In this document: piece after piece, positions 33,493 through 42,540 of the stretch
How the letters are laid out: every line of letters starts with the position of its first letter
Position numbering within the stretch: position 1 is the first letter of the stretch
NCBI RefSeq assembly: GCF_000423105.1
Contig: NZ_AUHI01000009.1
Coordinates: 71,882-135,881, forward strand
Reading direction: 5' to 3'
Source of the DNA: Halalkalibacillus halophilus DSM 18494
GTDB taxonomy: Bacteria > Bacillota > Bacilli > Bacillales > Alkalibacillaceae
DNA: 64,000 bases
Made by a program: the position numbers and the translations under genes
The notes under the pieces: generated by a model
What the model was told of the DNA's origin: nothing
Databases searched by the model: none
Seen by the model: only the letters and a program-made list of their open reading frames with translations

Positions 33493-35154
33493 TTGGCGAA
33501 AAAAATCAAATTACGACTGGGTGAGATCCTTGTTCAAGAAGGCCTAATCACAGATGACCAATTACAGCTAGCTTTAAAAGAAAAAGCCCCCAGTCAAAAA
33601 CTTGGTGATAAGTTGATGGAAGAGGCATACATAACGGAGTTGCAGCTTGTTGAAGTGTTGCAGCAACAGCTAGGTATCACGCATGAACGTCTTTATAATT
33701 ACTCCTTTGACCAATCGATTTTAAACCTTATTCCGAAAAATTTTGCTAAAGAAAATAAGGTGATCCCGCTTAGGCGTGAAGGTAATAAGTTGTACGTTGC
33801 AACTTCAGACCCATTAGATTATTTCGTAATGAATGACCTAAGATTAACAACAGGATTTAAAATTGAGCCAGTCATTGTGATTCGGGATGAGCTTCGCCAA
33901 GGAATTCTTAAGCTATATGAACGAGAAGATTTTAGTGAACAATTCGAAGTAGAAAGGCAACAAGAAGAAAGAGTTCCTGACCTCACCGCTGAGGAGGAAG
34001 CTTCACCAGTAGTAAAATTAATGAACCAGCTCATTCAACAAGCCGTAGTAGAAAAAGCAAGTGATATTCATGTGGATCCTCAAGAAGATCAGGTGATGAT
34101 TCGTTTACGGGTTGATGGCGCACTTAGAAACGAGCAAAACTTAGCAAAAAGTGTACAGTCTTCTTTAACAACTCGGATTAAAATCATGGCAGGATTAGAT
34201 ATCACACAGCAAAAAGTGCCTCAAGATGGACGAATAAAAAGAAAAGTAGAAGGTAGAGATATTGATTTACGAGTTAGTACCTTACCAACCATTTTTGGAG
34301 AAAAAATTGTAATCCGCGTACTTGATACGATGGCTGTTTCAAATGACTTAAAAGAGATTGGTTTTGAAGCGGATAATCTTGAGAAATTTATTCGAATGAT
34401 TGAAAAGCCATATGGGATTGTTCTTTTAACGGGACCAACCGGGTCTGGTAAAACGTCAACGATGTATGCCGCTTTAACAAGATTAAACCAAGAAGAATCT
34501 AATATCATAACGGTGGAAGATCCTGTAGAGTATGAGCTTCAAGGAATTAATCAAATCCAAGTTAACCCACAAGTTGGACTAACATTCGCTTCTGGATTAC
34601 GCTCTATTTTACGACAAGATCCAGACATTATTATGGTTGGTGAAATTCGTGATAGTGATACAGCTAATATGGCAGTCCGTGCATCCATTACCGGGCATTT
34701 AGTACTAAGTACGTTACATACCAATGATTCGACTGGTGCAATTAATCGACTCGTTAATATGGATGTAGAGATGTTTCTTGTAGGTTCTTCTTTAAATGGA
34801 ATTGTAGCTCAGCGACTAGTACGAACATTGTGTCGTGATTGCGAACAGGCAGAGATCCCTACTGCAAGAGAGCAAGAAATTTTTAGGAAATATCACATTA
34901 ATTTATCGAAGGTTAAACGTGGTAAAGGTTGCCCTACTTGCAATATGACAGGATATCGAGGGCGAACTGCAATTCATGAAGTACTGTACATTGATGATGC
35001 GATTCGCGAGGCAATATTAGATGGAAAGTCCAAAGTCGAAGTGGAAAGAATAGCGACTGAACAAGGGTTTATTCGATTATTTGAAGACGGCCTACGAAAA
35101 GTGGAAAAAGGAATTACTACAATGGAAGAAGTATTCCGGGTCGCTGCAGAATAG
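33493..35154 (+). CDS. pilB: Type IV pilus assembly ATPase PilB
   Basis: The 553-residue protein has an N-terminal MshEN-type region (1-150), then a GspE ATPase core with Walker A GPTGSGKTS (about 316), the Asp box and Walker B-type DPDIIMVGEIRD (about 380), a His box (about 412), and the zinc-binding cysteines CRDCEQ...GCPTC (about 455-485). PilB powers pilus extension from the cytoplasmic face with PilC. The MshEN region binds c-di-GMP in some homologues. The start is TTG 33493 after AAAGGAAGG. It is followed by pilC at once. No pilT-like retraction ATPase is present in the window. Confidence 0.95.
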   Translation: MAKKIKLRLGEILVQEGLITDDQLQLALKEKAPSQKLGDKLMEEAYITELQLVEVLQQQLGITHERLYNYSFDQSILNLIPKNFAKENKVIPLRREGNKLYVATSDPLDYFVMNDLRLTTGFKIEPVIVIRDELRQGILKLYEREDFSEQFEVERQQEERVPDLTAEEEASPVVKLMNQLIQQAVVEKASDIHVDPQEDQVMIRLRVDGALRNEQNLAKSVQSSLTTRIKIMAGLDITQQKVPQDGRIKRKVEGRDIDLRVSTLPTIFGEKIVIRVLDTMAVSNDLKEIGFEADNLEKFIRMIEKPYGIVLLTGPTGSGKTSTMYAALTRLNQEESNIITVEDPVEYELQGINQIQVNPQVGLTFASGLRSILRQDPDIIMVGEIRDSDTANMAVRASITGHLVLSTLHTNDSTGAINRLVNMDVEMFLVGSSLNGIVAQRLVRTLCRDCEQAEIPTAREQEIFRKYHINLSKVKRGKGCPTCNMTGYRGRTAIHEVLYIDDAIREAILDGKSKVEVERIATEQGFIRLFEDGLRKVEKGITTMEEVFRVAAE

Positions 35155-35182
35155 GTTTGAGATTATTAAGTCGGGGGTATAA

Positions 35183-36397
35183 ATGACTATGACTTCCTAT
35201 AAGTATATAGCTGCAGATTTCGAAGGGAATATGAAAAAGGGTGTAATCGACGCTTATAACGAAGAATTAGCAAAGACGAAGCTTCGTGAAGAAGGGTTGA
35301 AAATTGAAAACATTGAAGAAACGGAAAAATCAATCTGGAAAACAGAGATTTACTTTGGTAGTCCAGTGAAAAGCCGTGACTTTGTCGTCTTTCTACAGCA
35401 ATTTGCTGCTCTTCTTAAAGCAGGTTTAACTATTGTTGAATCAATCAATATTCTTAGAGAACAAACGAGTAACAAAGCATTAACAGAAGCACTTTATCAC
35501 GTGGAAATTGATATGCGACAAGGAAGTTCGCTTGCAAAAGCTTTAAAGAATCATCCTAGAATATTTTCTTCCGTACTCATAAATATGGTACATAGCGGAG
35601 AATCTAGTGGCGCTTTAGGGCCGACTTTAGATAAGCTAGCTGAATACTACAACAAACAGTACAAAACGAAGCAAAAGGTGAAAGCTACTTTCGCATATCC
35701 AATCACTGTATCTGTTGTTGCAATAGCTGTAGTCGTGTTCTTAATGTTATATGTCGTTCCACAGTTTGTTGATATGTTTGCGCAATTTGGCGCAGATTTA
35801 CCATTGATTACACAGTTTGTATTATCCATAAGTAATCTATTACAAAGCTACTGGTTATTAATCTTGTTAGTGTTAGCAGGACTTTGTTTAGCAGCTTATA
35901 CGCTTTATCAAAAGGAAAGCGTGAGGAAAGATATAGACCGTTACATGCTCCGCGTTCCAGGCTTTGGGAAATTAATACTTAAGTCAAACTTAGCCCAGAT
36001 GTCTAGAACACTTAGTTCCCTGCTCTACAATAAAGTTCCAATCATTCTAGCACTAGAATTAACGGAACAAACCTTGAAAAATAGAGTAATACGAGAAACA
36101 TTACAAGATTCGCGGATCTCCCTTAAAAAGGGTGGTTCATTAGCAAAACCTATGAGGGAGCACTGGGCCTATCCTTTTCTTGTGACACAGATGATTGAAG
36201 TGGGAGAAAAGACTAATGCTTTAGATGATATGCTAGACCAAATTGCAACGTTTTATGAAGATGATGTCGATACCGCCACAGAACAGCTTAAATCGTTGCT
36301 AGAACCGTTGTTAATTGTCGGATTATCTGTTATCGTTGGGACAATCGTCTTAGCTATAATAGTACCGATGTTTGAATTATTTAACCAAGTGAATTAA
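35183..36397 (+). CDS. pilC: Type IV pilus inner-membrane platform protein PilC
   Basis: The 404-residue protein has two GspF domains (about 70-190 and 272-395) and three membrane helices (about 165-190, 220-240, 370-395), with the motif QFAALLKAGLTIVESI. PilC is the membrane platform that transmits PilB motion to the growing pilus. The start follows GGGGG. It lies between pilB and the major pilin gene, in the canonical order. Confidence 0.93.
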   Translation: MTMTSYKYIAADFEGNMKKGVIDAYNEELAKTKLREEGLKIENIEETEKSIWKTEIYFGSPVKSRDFVVFLQQFAALLKAGLTIVESINILREQTSNKALTEALYHVEIDMRQGSSLAKALKNHPRIFSSVLINMVHSGESSGALGPTLDKLAEYYNKQYKTKQKVKATFAYPITVSVVAIAVVVFLMLYVVPQFVDMFAQFGADLPLITQFVLSISNLLQSYWLLILLVLAGLCLAAYTLYQKESVRKDIDRYMLRVPGFGKLILKSNLAQMSRTLSSLLYNKVPIILALELTEQTLKNRVIRETLQDSRISLKKGGSLAKPMREHWAYPFLVTQMIEVGEKTNALDDMLDQIATFYEDDVDTATEQLKSLLEPLLIVGLSVIVGTIVLAIIVPMFELFNQVN

Positions 36398-36425
36398 AAA
36401 TTTTATATAAAAGGGGCAAAAAGTA

Positions 36426-36833
36426 ATGTTAAAAAGAGTACTTAAGAATCAGAAAGGTGTTACGTTAGTAGAGCTTTTAGCAGTTATTGTTATTTTAGGG
36501 ATTATTGCATTGATCGCTGTACCATTGATTAGTGGGGTTATTGAGGATTCGAGAGAAGATAGTGTTAGGTCAAGTGCGATTAATCTGATAAATTCAACCG
36601 AGTTGTATGATGTGACAAATAACAATTCAGAAGGTGGAAGTTATTCTAGTGGTGATGACGAATATTTAAGTTATATTAATGATAGAGAAAGTGCTGATTT
36701 TAGTGGAGCAACTGTAATTGTTGAACCTAATGGTGCAAGCACTATTTCCGGCACAGTTCAAGTTAATGATACTTCATTAGAATTTCCTGATGGTACTACT
36801 GTTTCAGATATTAATGATGGTGCAGGAAACTAA
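36426..36833 (+). CDS. Major type IV pilin-like protein
   Basis: The 135-residue prepilin has a short basic leader (MLKRVLKNQKG) and a canonical helix VTLVELLAVIVILGIIALIAVPL with glutamate at +5. The globular part is small, acidic and lacks the disulfide cysteines of classical pilins. Its placement just behind pilC and followed by its own terminator suggests it is the most abundant subunit. An AAAGGGG ribosome binding site precedes the ATG. Confidence 0.88.
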   Translation: MLKRVLKNQKGVTLVELLAVIVILGIIALIAVPLISGVIEDSREDSVRSSAINLINSTELYDVTNNNSEGGSYSSGDDEYLSYINDRESADFSGATVIVEPNGASTISGTVQVNDTSLEFPDGTTVSDINDGAGN

Positions 36834-36842
36834 ATAGTTTAT

Positions 36843-36870
36843 AAAGCGCGGCAATTGTCGCGCTTTATTT
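36843..36870 (+). terminator. Internal terminator after the major pilin gene
   Basis: AAAGCGCG pairs with CGCGCTTT around GCAATTGT, followed by ATTTC. The T-run is short, so partial readthrough into the downstream pil genes is likely. Confidence 0.65.
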
Positions 36871-36915
36871 CTATCAAACTACCAAAAATCTATCTTTTAT
36901 TAACGACTAGGACTG

Positions 36916-37671
36916 GTGCTCTTGCTATTCATTTACTTGTATATATTTTTTGTCGGACTGATTCTTGGGTCCTTTTATAATGTTGTTGGACTTCGGATTC
37001 CAAATAATGAATCTATTATACATCCGCCTTCTCATTGTCCTAGCTGTAATCAACGTTTAAGTACAGCACAATTGATTCCGGTATTTTCATATATTTTTCA
37101 AAAAGGAAAGTGCAAAAATTGTCGAACAAATATTTCGCCGATTTATCCTTTCTTTGAAGCCTTAACTGCGGGGTTGTTTGTGTTTGCATTATATTACATA
37201 GGTTTTGACTCTGAATTGTTTATTGCATGGACGTTGATTAGCTTGTTGGTCATTATTACGGTCAGTGATTTGAATTATCAGCTCATACCAGATCGAATAT
37301 TATTGTTTTTTGTTATATTAATTTTGATTTTACGTATTGGTTTACCGCTTGATCCTTGGTGGGATGCTTATGCAGGCGCGCTTTTAGGGTTTGGAATTCT
37401 CCTTATCATTGCGATTGTTAGTAAAGGTGGCATGGGGGGAGGGGACATCAAGTTATTTGGTGTTCTTGGTCTAGTGTTAGGAATTCAAGGTGTTTTACTT
37501 ACTTTAATGCTTTCTGCTTTGCTCGGTTCGATTGTTGGATTGATGTTGATTGCAACTGGCAAGGTGAAACGAGGAATGCCAATGGCGTTTGGTCCTTTTA
37601 TAGCTGTTGCTGCATTGATTAGTTATTTTTTTGCGGAACCAATACTTTCGTGGTACTTACAACTCTTCTAA
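36916..37671 (+). CDS. pilD: Prepilin peptidase (A24 family, PilD/ComC type)
   Basis: A membrane protein of 251 residues with seven to eight helices. The N-terminal loop has CPSC and CKNC (about residues 42-73), the zinc site of methylating A24 peptidases. The two catalytic aspartates lie in SDLNYQLIPD (about 117) and GMGGGDIKLFG (about 178). It cleaves the G/(V,I,L) bond of the prepilins nearby and N-methylates the new end. The start is GTG 36916 or TTG 36922; AGGA upstream is weak for either. It is read after the pilin terminator. Confidence 0.92.
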   Translation: MLLLFIYLYIFFVGLILGSFYNVVGLRIPNNESIIHPPSHCPSCNQRLSTAQLIPVFSYIFQKGKCKNCRTNISPIYPFFEALTAGLFVFALYYIGFDSELFIAWTLISLLVIITVSDLNYQLIPDRILLFFVILILILRIGLPLDPWWDAYAGALLGFGILLIIAIVSKGGMGGGDIKLFGVLGLVLGIQGVLLTLMLSALLGSIVGLMLIATGKVKRGMPMAFGPFIAVAALISYFFAEPILSWYLQLF

Positions 37672-37683
37672 TAAGGTGATTAT

Positions 37684-38652
37684 ATGTTCGGAAAAAAACA
37701 AATTGTAAATTTAGAAATACGAGATTATGTGATCCGCTTCTCTGAAAGTAACGTGAGTTCGACTAGCAATGTCGAGCGAATTGGTGAGCATTTTTTACCT
37801 TCAGGGATTATTGTAAATGGTGTGATTGAAAAAGGTGAGGCGTTTCTTAAAATCTTAAAAACATGCGTGAAGAAATGGAAATTAAAAGGTAAAAGTGTGA
37901 GGTTAACTTTACCGGAAGCGGTTGTTATTGTTAGGAAGCAGGATATCCCTGCAGACATCAAGAAGGACCAGATTAATCAACATATTCAATTTCAATTAGG
38001 TGAAACGATACATTTACCTTTTGAACGTCCAATTGTTAGGACTATTTACTTGAATGAAGAAGAGGGATCGCACACAGTAAGTTTAATTTCTACTGATGAA
38101 CAACTTGTAAGCCGTTACACGGAACTTCTTCATGAGGCGAAGTTGAAAGTGATTGCGGCGGACTTATCTTCTTTTAATTATTACCGTGTTTTTCATCAGC
38201 AACAATTAGTAGATGCAATGGACCATGTGTTGTTCATGCAATACTATGTGGATCATGTTGTGTTTAGTGCTTTTCACAACCATACACCGATTTTTCTTCA
38301 AGAATTTGATTTAGAGGCTGGAGCAGAAACGTCCGCACAACTTGGTCCTACTATGTCTAAAGAAGACTTTCATGAAGAGGTAGTTTTAGAGGAATTAGAT
38401 GATATTTCAACAGAAATTGAGCGTATTGAACGTTTTTATCAATATTCCATGAACCAAGATGAACAGCGCTTTACTAAAATTGCGGTTGCTGGAGATCATC
38501 CCTTTATGAATGAAATTATTAGCCAGATGAAAGAATCAAATGAAATTCCAGTCATTCACTTGGAAGATAATCGGATTCAGGGCCCTAAAGGACTTACATT
38601 AGAACAAAAATTTCATAGCGTTTATGGGCTAGCTTTAAAAGGTGGTCAGTAA
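37684..38652 (+). CDS. pilM: Type IV pilus biogenesis protein PilM
   Basis: The 322-residue protein has an actin/FtsA-like fold (VNLEIRDYVIRFSE at the start, VAGDHPFMNEII near the end) and follows the layout of PilM: it stays in the cytoplasm and recruits PilN. Sequence identity within the family is low, so the call rests on position before PilN and PilO and on the fold-like motifs. It is separated from the peptidase by 12 bases, and GGTGAT precedes the ATG. Confidence 0.8.
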   Translation: MFGKKQIVNLEIRDYVIRFSESNVSSTSNVERIGEHFLPSGIIVNGVIEKGEAFLKILKTCVKKWKLKGKSVRLTLPEAVVIVRKQDIPADIKKDQINQHIQFQLGETIHLPFERPIVRTIYLNEEEGSHTVSLISTDEQLVSRYTELLHEAKLKVIAADLSSFNYYRVFHQQQLVDAMDHVLFMQYYVDHVVFSAFHNHTPIFLQEFDLEAGAETSAQLGPTMSKEDFHEEVVLEELDDISTEIERIERFYQYSMNQDEQRFTKIAVAGDHPFMNEIISQMKESNEIPVIHLEDNRIQGPKGLTLEQKFHSVYGLALKGGQ

Positions 38653-38653
38653 T

Positions 38654-39190
38654 ATGTTGATTGATATAAACCTTTTACCAGTGAAAGAAAAAAAGAATAA
38701 TCACCCCAAAATATTGTTTTCTATTTTAGGATTTCTGTCTGTTTTAGTTTTGGTGACTGTAGCTTTCTTCTTTTGGGAGTATGAGCAAGATCGCTCTTTC
38801 CTCTCTGAGCGCCTAAACCAAGAACAAGCATTAACAACAGAATTACAATCTGAACTTTCGGGTGATGAAGAGTTTCAAGAAGCAGAACGGTTAGAAGCGA
38901 TTACTACTGATATACAAGAAGCTATTCCAGAAGCAACCCCTGTATTAGAAGAGTTATTAGAAAATCTTCCTTCTAGAAGCCATGTGGAAGCATATCAAAC
39001 AGATCAACAAACGGTGGAATTAACGGTACGAACAAGTTCGAATATCGCTGCAGTTACCTACTTTCAGTCTCTGCGTGAAATCGAGGAATTACTTGATGTG
39101 GACATACACTCGATTTCCTATATGGATGATGAGGAATACTTCGTAACAACTTACACCGTTCACCTCCAAGAAGAGGAGGAACAGGTATGA
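38654..39190 (+). CDS. pilN: Type IV pilus biogenesis protein PilN
   Basis: The 178-residue protein opens with LIDINLLPVKEKK, the PilN INLLP motif that binds PilM, has one membrane helix (about 23-43) and a coiled-coil-like external part. The ATG at 38654, two bases after the stop of pilM, fits better than the upstream in-frame ATG at 38642. It overlaps pilO by four bases. PilM, PilN and PilO link the platform to the envelope; in Gram-positive bacteria they face the wall rather than an outer membrane. Confidence 0.85.
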   Translation: MLIDINLLPVKEKKNNHPKILFSILGFLSVLVLVTVAFFFWEYEQDRSFLSERLNQEQALTTELQSELSGDEEFQEAERLEAITTDIQEAIPEATPVLEELLENLPSRSHVEAYQTDQQTVELTVRTSSNIAAVTYFQSLREIEELLDVDIHSISYMDDEEYFVTTYTVHLQEEEEQV

Positions 39191-39750
39191 AAATAACACC
39201 GGGACAAAAAAGATTGGCTATAATATGGATTGCTTTTTTAGTAGTTATAGCCGTAGCTCTGTACTATTTTATCTTGCTGGAGCAACAACGATCTATCACT
39301 ACGATGGAGAATGATCTAGATTTTGAAATGCAAAAAAATACAGCCTTACAAGAAAATTTACAAAACAAGGACTTTGATGGGCTATCAGCAGACTCATACA
39401 GAGAACTATTACCTACTGAACTGGACGATGAGCAAGTTATGGAATTAATTAATCAGGCATCAGATGATACTAATACTACTGTACAAACATACCAGTACTT
39501 AGAACGTGGTCAAACCTCTGTAGATCGTTTGAATCAGCCTGTGGAAGAAGAGGAGGAAGAACAGAATGGGGATCTTTCTACCCTGACGTTAATGTTAAAC
39601 GGACAAACAGATTCTGTTTCTTCTTTAGAAAGCTTTGTGGATCAAATGGAAAGCAGTGATCGAATTGTTTATATTCAATCGCTTCAGTTTGAATCCCAAC
39701 AAAGTGAAGATGTCACATTTGAACTAACTTTCTCGGTTTTCGCTTATTAA
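39187..39750 (+). CDS. pilO: Type IV pilus biogenesis protein PilO-like
   Basis: The 187-residue bitopic protein has one membrane helix (about 11-30), a coiled coil (35-60) and a C-terminal ferredoxin-like domain in PilO fashion (LTLMLNGQTDSVSSLESFVDQ). It starts inside the last codon of pilN. It is the last gene of the operon; no pilP, pilQ or pilT follows, as expected for a monoderm. Function by position and layout. Confidence 0.75.
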   Translation: MKITPGQKRLAIIWIAFLVVIAVALYYFILLEQQRSITTMENDLDFEMQKNTALQENLQNKDFDGLSADSYRELLPTELDDEQVMELINQASDDTNTTVQTYQYLERGQTSVDRLNQPVEEEEEEQNGDLSTLTLMLNGQTDSVSSLESFVDQMESSDRIVYIQSLQFESQQSEDVTFELTFSVFAY

Positions 39751-39754
39751 ATAG

Positions 39755-39806
39755 TAAAAAAATCGCTCCGAATTATTTCCAATACAAAATGGAAACAGCT
39801 CGGAGC
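39755..39806 (-). terminator. Terminator of the yxlEFG-type operon (also bounds the pil operon)
   Basis: GCTCCGA/TCGGAGC and TTTCC/GGAAA form the stem. On the minus strand it is followed by ATTTTTTTA; on the plus strand the U-run is weak. Confidence 0.75.
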
Positions 39807-39818
39807 TCATTTATTATG

Positions 39819-40592
39819 TTATTCAATTGCTCTATTTTTAAGTGTCGTGATTGCAATAGTTAAAGCAACTACCATTAATATTACAGAGATTAATACTGAC
39901 ATCCACATTTCCGTTTCCATGTTGCCGGAAAATAGATAAATCCCAATATAATCAGAGATTAATGCCGGGCTCCACGTAAGAACATGTGAATATATACTGG
40001 TTATAATGTTAATTGCCAAGATGACAATAATCGATATAAATGCTACTAGTCCTTGGGATCGAAACATTGTATTAAACATCATGACAATAGATAAGACGAG
40101 TAAGAACCAAATAACATAAAAAATTGCACTTACGAGTAATTGAGAGAAAGCTATGTCACCGAATAATAATGTTACATAATACCAACCAGCTATTAATGAA
40201 ATGACTAATGAAATAGATACGAGAACACTCATCGCAGCATATTTAGCGGTAATATAATGTATGTAACTTACAGGCTTTGATAGGATTAGTTCATATACCC
40301 CGCTTTTAAGTTCACTGGATACCATCCCCATGGAGATGACGACAGCAATTAATACTCCTAAAACGCTCAATTGATTAAAGCTCATCATCATAGCTTCTGC
40401 AGGAGGGGGCGATGGAATATCAATGCTCGCACCTTCAGGCATTCCACCAACGGATTCTAATATGATAGGTAGATAATAAGTAGTTATTGGATCCATCACT
40501 GCAAACAAAATAAATACGATGGGTACCCATATCCATTTGAAATTCCGTAGATGTTCTAAGAGTTCTTTATTGAAAATTACTAACCACTGCAT
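39819..40592 (-). CDS. yxlG: ABC transporter permease (YxlG type)
   Basis: The 257-residue protein has six membrane helices in ABC-2 layout, with an 80-residue first external loop. Its ATG overlaps the stop of the ATPase gene by one base (TAATG), so they are translationally coupled. The longer in-frame version from 40664 has no ribosome binding site and reads through the ATPase gene. B. subtilis yxlEFG lie in the sigY operon, but no sigY or anti-sigma gene is here. Substrate unknown. Confidence 0.8.
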   Translation of the reverse strand: MQWLVIFNKELLEHLRNFKWIWVPIVFILFAVMDPITTYYLPIILESVGGMPEGASIDIPSPPPAEAMMMSFNQLSVLGVLIAVVISMGMVSSELKSGVYELILSKPVSYIHYITAKYAAMSVLVSISLVISLIAGWYYVTLLFGDIAFSQLLVSAIFYVIWFLLVLSIVMMFNTMFRSQGLVAFISIIVILAINIITSIYSHVLTWSPALISDYIGIYLFSGNMETEMWMSVLISVILMVVALTIAITTLKNRAIE

Positions 40593-41500
40593 TATTCCTG
40601 CACCGCCTTCATAAATACGTCTTCTAGGGAAGAGGTTGCTACTTCGAATTTGCTTAGTTCCCATTCTTCTTCCTGAACAATACTTAAAATTTGTTTTCTG
40701 GCTTGTGGGAGGTCATGTACACTTACTTTTATTATTCCTTCTAAACGTTCCACTTGAAAGATTGACTCCATCTCTCTAAGCTTTTCTTCTATATATTTCG
40801 GTTCCTGGGTGAAAGCTAAATGAATGGAAACAGTTTCTTGAGCATCACGTACATCTTCTAAGGAACCTTGTTTAATCATTTTTCCGTGATGTAATAGTAA
40901 AATTTCTTCGCTAACTTCTTCTGCATCGTTCAAGATGTGAGTGGAGAAAAGAATCGTTGCGTCTTTTTTTAGTTCCCGAATTAAATTTAACACTTCACGC
41001 CGGCCAATCGGGTCCAGGGCAGAGACAGGTTCATCTAAAATAATTAGTTTTGGTCGATGAATCAAAGCTTGAGCAATCCCTAGTCTTTGTTTCATGCCCC
41101 CAGAATATTTGGAGATTCTTAATTTCTTTTGGTCATATAAGTTTACGAGTTGTAGCAGTTCATCTGCGCGTTTTTTCGCGTCTTCTTTAGAGAGGTGAGA
41201 GATTCTCCCAACATAAATGAGAAATTCTTCTCCGCTCATCCAGTTATGAAATACTGGAAACTGGGGCAAATAACCAACATGCGCCCGGACATCTTTCGAT
41301 AATTCCTTTTCACTAAAGTCAATCGATCCACCTGAAGGTTTGATAAACCCCGCAAGCATTCGGAGAGTCGTTGTTTTACCAGCTCCATTTGGGCCGAGTA
41401 AAGCGACACATTTCCCTTGATTCAAGGTGAAGTTAATTTCATCTACAACATTTGTATGGTTATACGTTTTGGTTAACTTTTCAGCAGCTAATAATGCCAT
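40592..41500 (-). CDS. yxlF: ABC transporter ATP-binding protein (YxlF type)
   Basis: A 302-residue ATPase with Walker A GPNGAGKTT (about residue 38), signature YSGGMKQR (about 132) and Walker B LIILDEPVSALD (about 151). The C-terminal 90 residues form the usual extra domain of CcmA-like exporters. The start is ATG 41500 after GGAAGGAG; the frame opening at 41524 lacks one. It forms a unit with the permease downstream and the PLDc_N-type protein upstream, the B. subtilis yxlE-F-G order. Confidence 0.9.
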   Translation of the reverse strand: MALLAAEKLTKTYNHTNVVDEINFTLNQGKCVALLGPNGAGKTTTLRMLAGFIKPSGGSIDFSEKELSKDVRAHVGYLPQFPVFHNWMSGEEFLIYVGRISHLSKEDAKKRADELLQLVNLYDQKKLRISKYSGGMKQRLGIAQALIHRPKLIILDEPVSALDPIGRREVLNLIRELKKDATILFSTHILNDAEEVSEEILLLHHGKMIKQGSLEDVRDAQETVSIHLAFTQEPKYIEEKLREMESIFQVERLEGIIKVSVHDLPQARKQILSIVQEEEWELSKFEVATSSLEDVFMKAVQE

Positions 41501-41501
41501 C

Positions 41502-41690
41502 TTATGGTCTCCTTCCAATAACAAAATATAAAATCGGCCCTATTAAATTCCCAAAAATAATAATTAAAGCCCACATCCATTTAGGTCCTTGGGTTTCCTC
41601 GATTCGTTTAAGGTCAATCAGCGCAATAACAATCAAAATTAATTGTAATCCGACTATTGGTAAGATTAGTTGGAAAATGGTTTCATCCAC
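41502..41690 (-). CDS. yxlE: Small PLDc_N-domain membrane protein (YxlE type)
   Basis: The start is GTG 41690, six bases after AAAGGAGTG; a frame opening 63 bases upstream has no such site. The 62-residue product has two hydrophobic helices (about 5-25 and 37-57) with the WMWALIIIFGNLIGPILYF motif of PLDc_N proteins (Phospholipase D-nuclease N-terminal type, no catalysis). In B. subtilis YxlE negatively regulates sigY or helps the YxlFG transporter. It ends two bases before the ATPase start. Confidence 0.8.
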   Translation of the reverse strand: MDETIFQLILPIVGLQLILIVIALIDLKRIEETQGPKWMWALIIIFGNLIGPILYFVIGRRP

Positions 41691-41751
41691 GATGATCACT
41701 CCTTTGACATATATTATATCGTAAAAATAGTATATTGGATGGAATATAGAC

Positions 41752-41786
41752 AAAAAAAGTCACCCTTCTTTACGAAAAAGGTGACT
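41752..41786 (-). terminator. Terminator of the GNAT gene
   Basis: On the minus strand AGTCACC pairs with GGTGACT and is followed by a run of T6 and more. Confidence 0.8.
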
Positions 41787-41850
41787 AATTTAATCGAACT
41801 ATTTATTTGAAAGAACAGGCTGATTAGGCAACCTGTACAGTCTTACACTT

Positions 41851-42402
41851 TCAAGCTTCTAGTTCGCCAATTTCCTCTTGTTGCTGCTCATGCATGTAGA
41901 ACATGAACGCTTCTTTATAAATGGCAAACAGATGATATTTCTTTTCGCTTTGATTAACTTGTTCGTATACTGCAGGGTACGTTTCATTTGCTAGAGTTGC
42001 GTAAGATAATTTCTGCATTGCTTTATAGGAGCGGAGATTTTGCTGATTTACTTTCAAGAAAACTACTTCAATTTCTTGTTCCATAAACAATTCCCACAGA
42101 AATAATTCTTTCGCATATTGGTTATAGCCTTTTCCGAAATAAGGTTTGCCTAACCAAGTAGCAAGAAAGCCTTTGCCTTCAGTAATGTCGTATAAAGTAA
42201 TAGCGCCAATTGGTAATTCCCATTCATCCAAAATGGTACGAGAAATCAACTCGCCATTTTCCTCTTGTTGATTCATTTTGTTGATAAAGAAATAATACGC
42301 TTCGAGTGACTCTACTCTTTCACGTACATAAGGCTTTACTGCTTCATCATCTAGTAATGGAAACAGTGTTGGAACGTCATGGACATCTCTTCTTTTCAGC
42401 AT
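41851..42402 (-). CDS. GNAT-family N-acetyltransferase
   Basis: The 183-residue protein has the Ribosomal-protein-acetyltransferase-like GNAT layout, with ATWLGKPYFGKGYNQYAKELFL (in two motif parts) carrying the acetyl-CoA loop G-K-P-Y-F-G-K-G and VFLKVNQQNLRSYKAMQKL as motif B with the N-x-x-S. The acceptor is unknown. The start is ATG 42402 after GGAGGGG; the frame opening at 42441 crosses the hairpin described at 42409-42434. That hairpin masks its ribosome binding site and ends in six U, so expression is likely attenuated. A pseudo-tRNA lies upstream on the same strand. Confidence 0.8.
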   Translation of the reverse strand: MLKRRDVHDVPTLFPLLDDEAVKPYVRERVESLEAYYFFINKMNQQEENGELISRTILDEWELPIGAITLYDITEGKGFLATWLGKPYFGKGYNQYAKELFLWELFMEQEIEVVFLKVNQQNLRSYKAMQKLSYATLANETYPAVYEQVNQSEKKYHLFAIYKEAFMFYMHEQQQEEIGELEA

Positions 42403-42434
42403 AAAAAATCCCCTCCTTTGGTATCGTGAGGGGA
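42403..42434 (-). promoter_or_regulatory. Terminator-like hairpin sequestering the GNAT ribosome binding site
   Basis: On the minus strand TCCCCTC pairs with GAGGGGA over a 12-base loop, and the stem runs directly into six U and the ATG. The Shine-Dalgarno GGAGGGG is inside the 3' arm. This is an attenuator or translational switch; a competing partner further up the leader has not been found by eye. Confidence 0.6.
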
Positions 42435-42540
42435 CTCGCACATACAGAAAACATAGGCGGCCTGGGTTGACGAATCACCCTCGAATTTTTTTCATTTGCA
42501 CATCAGAAACTGATTGTTGCACACAATGTACATTTCAAAA

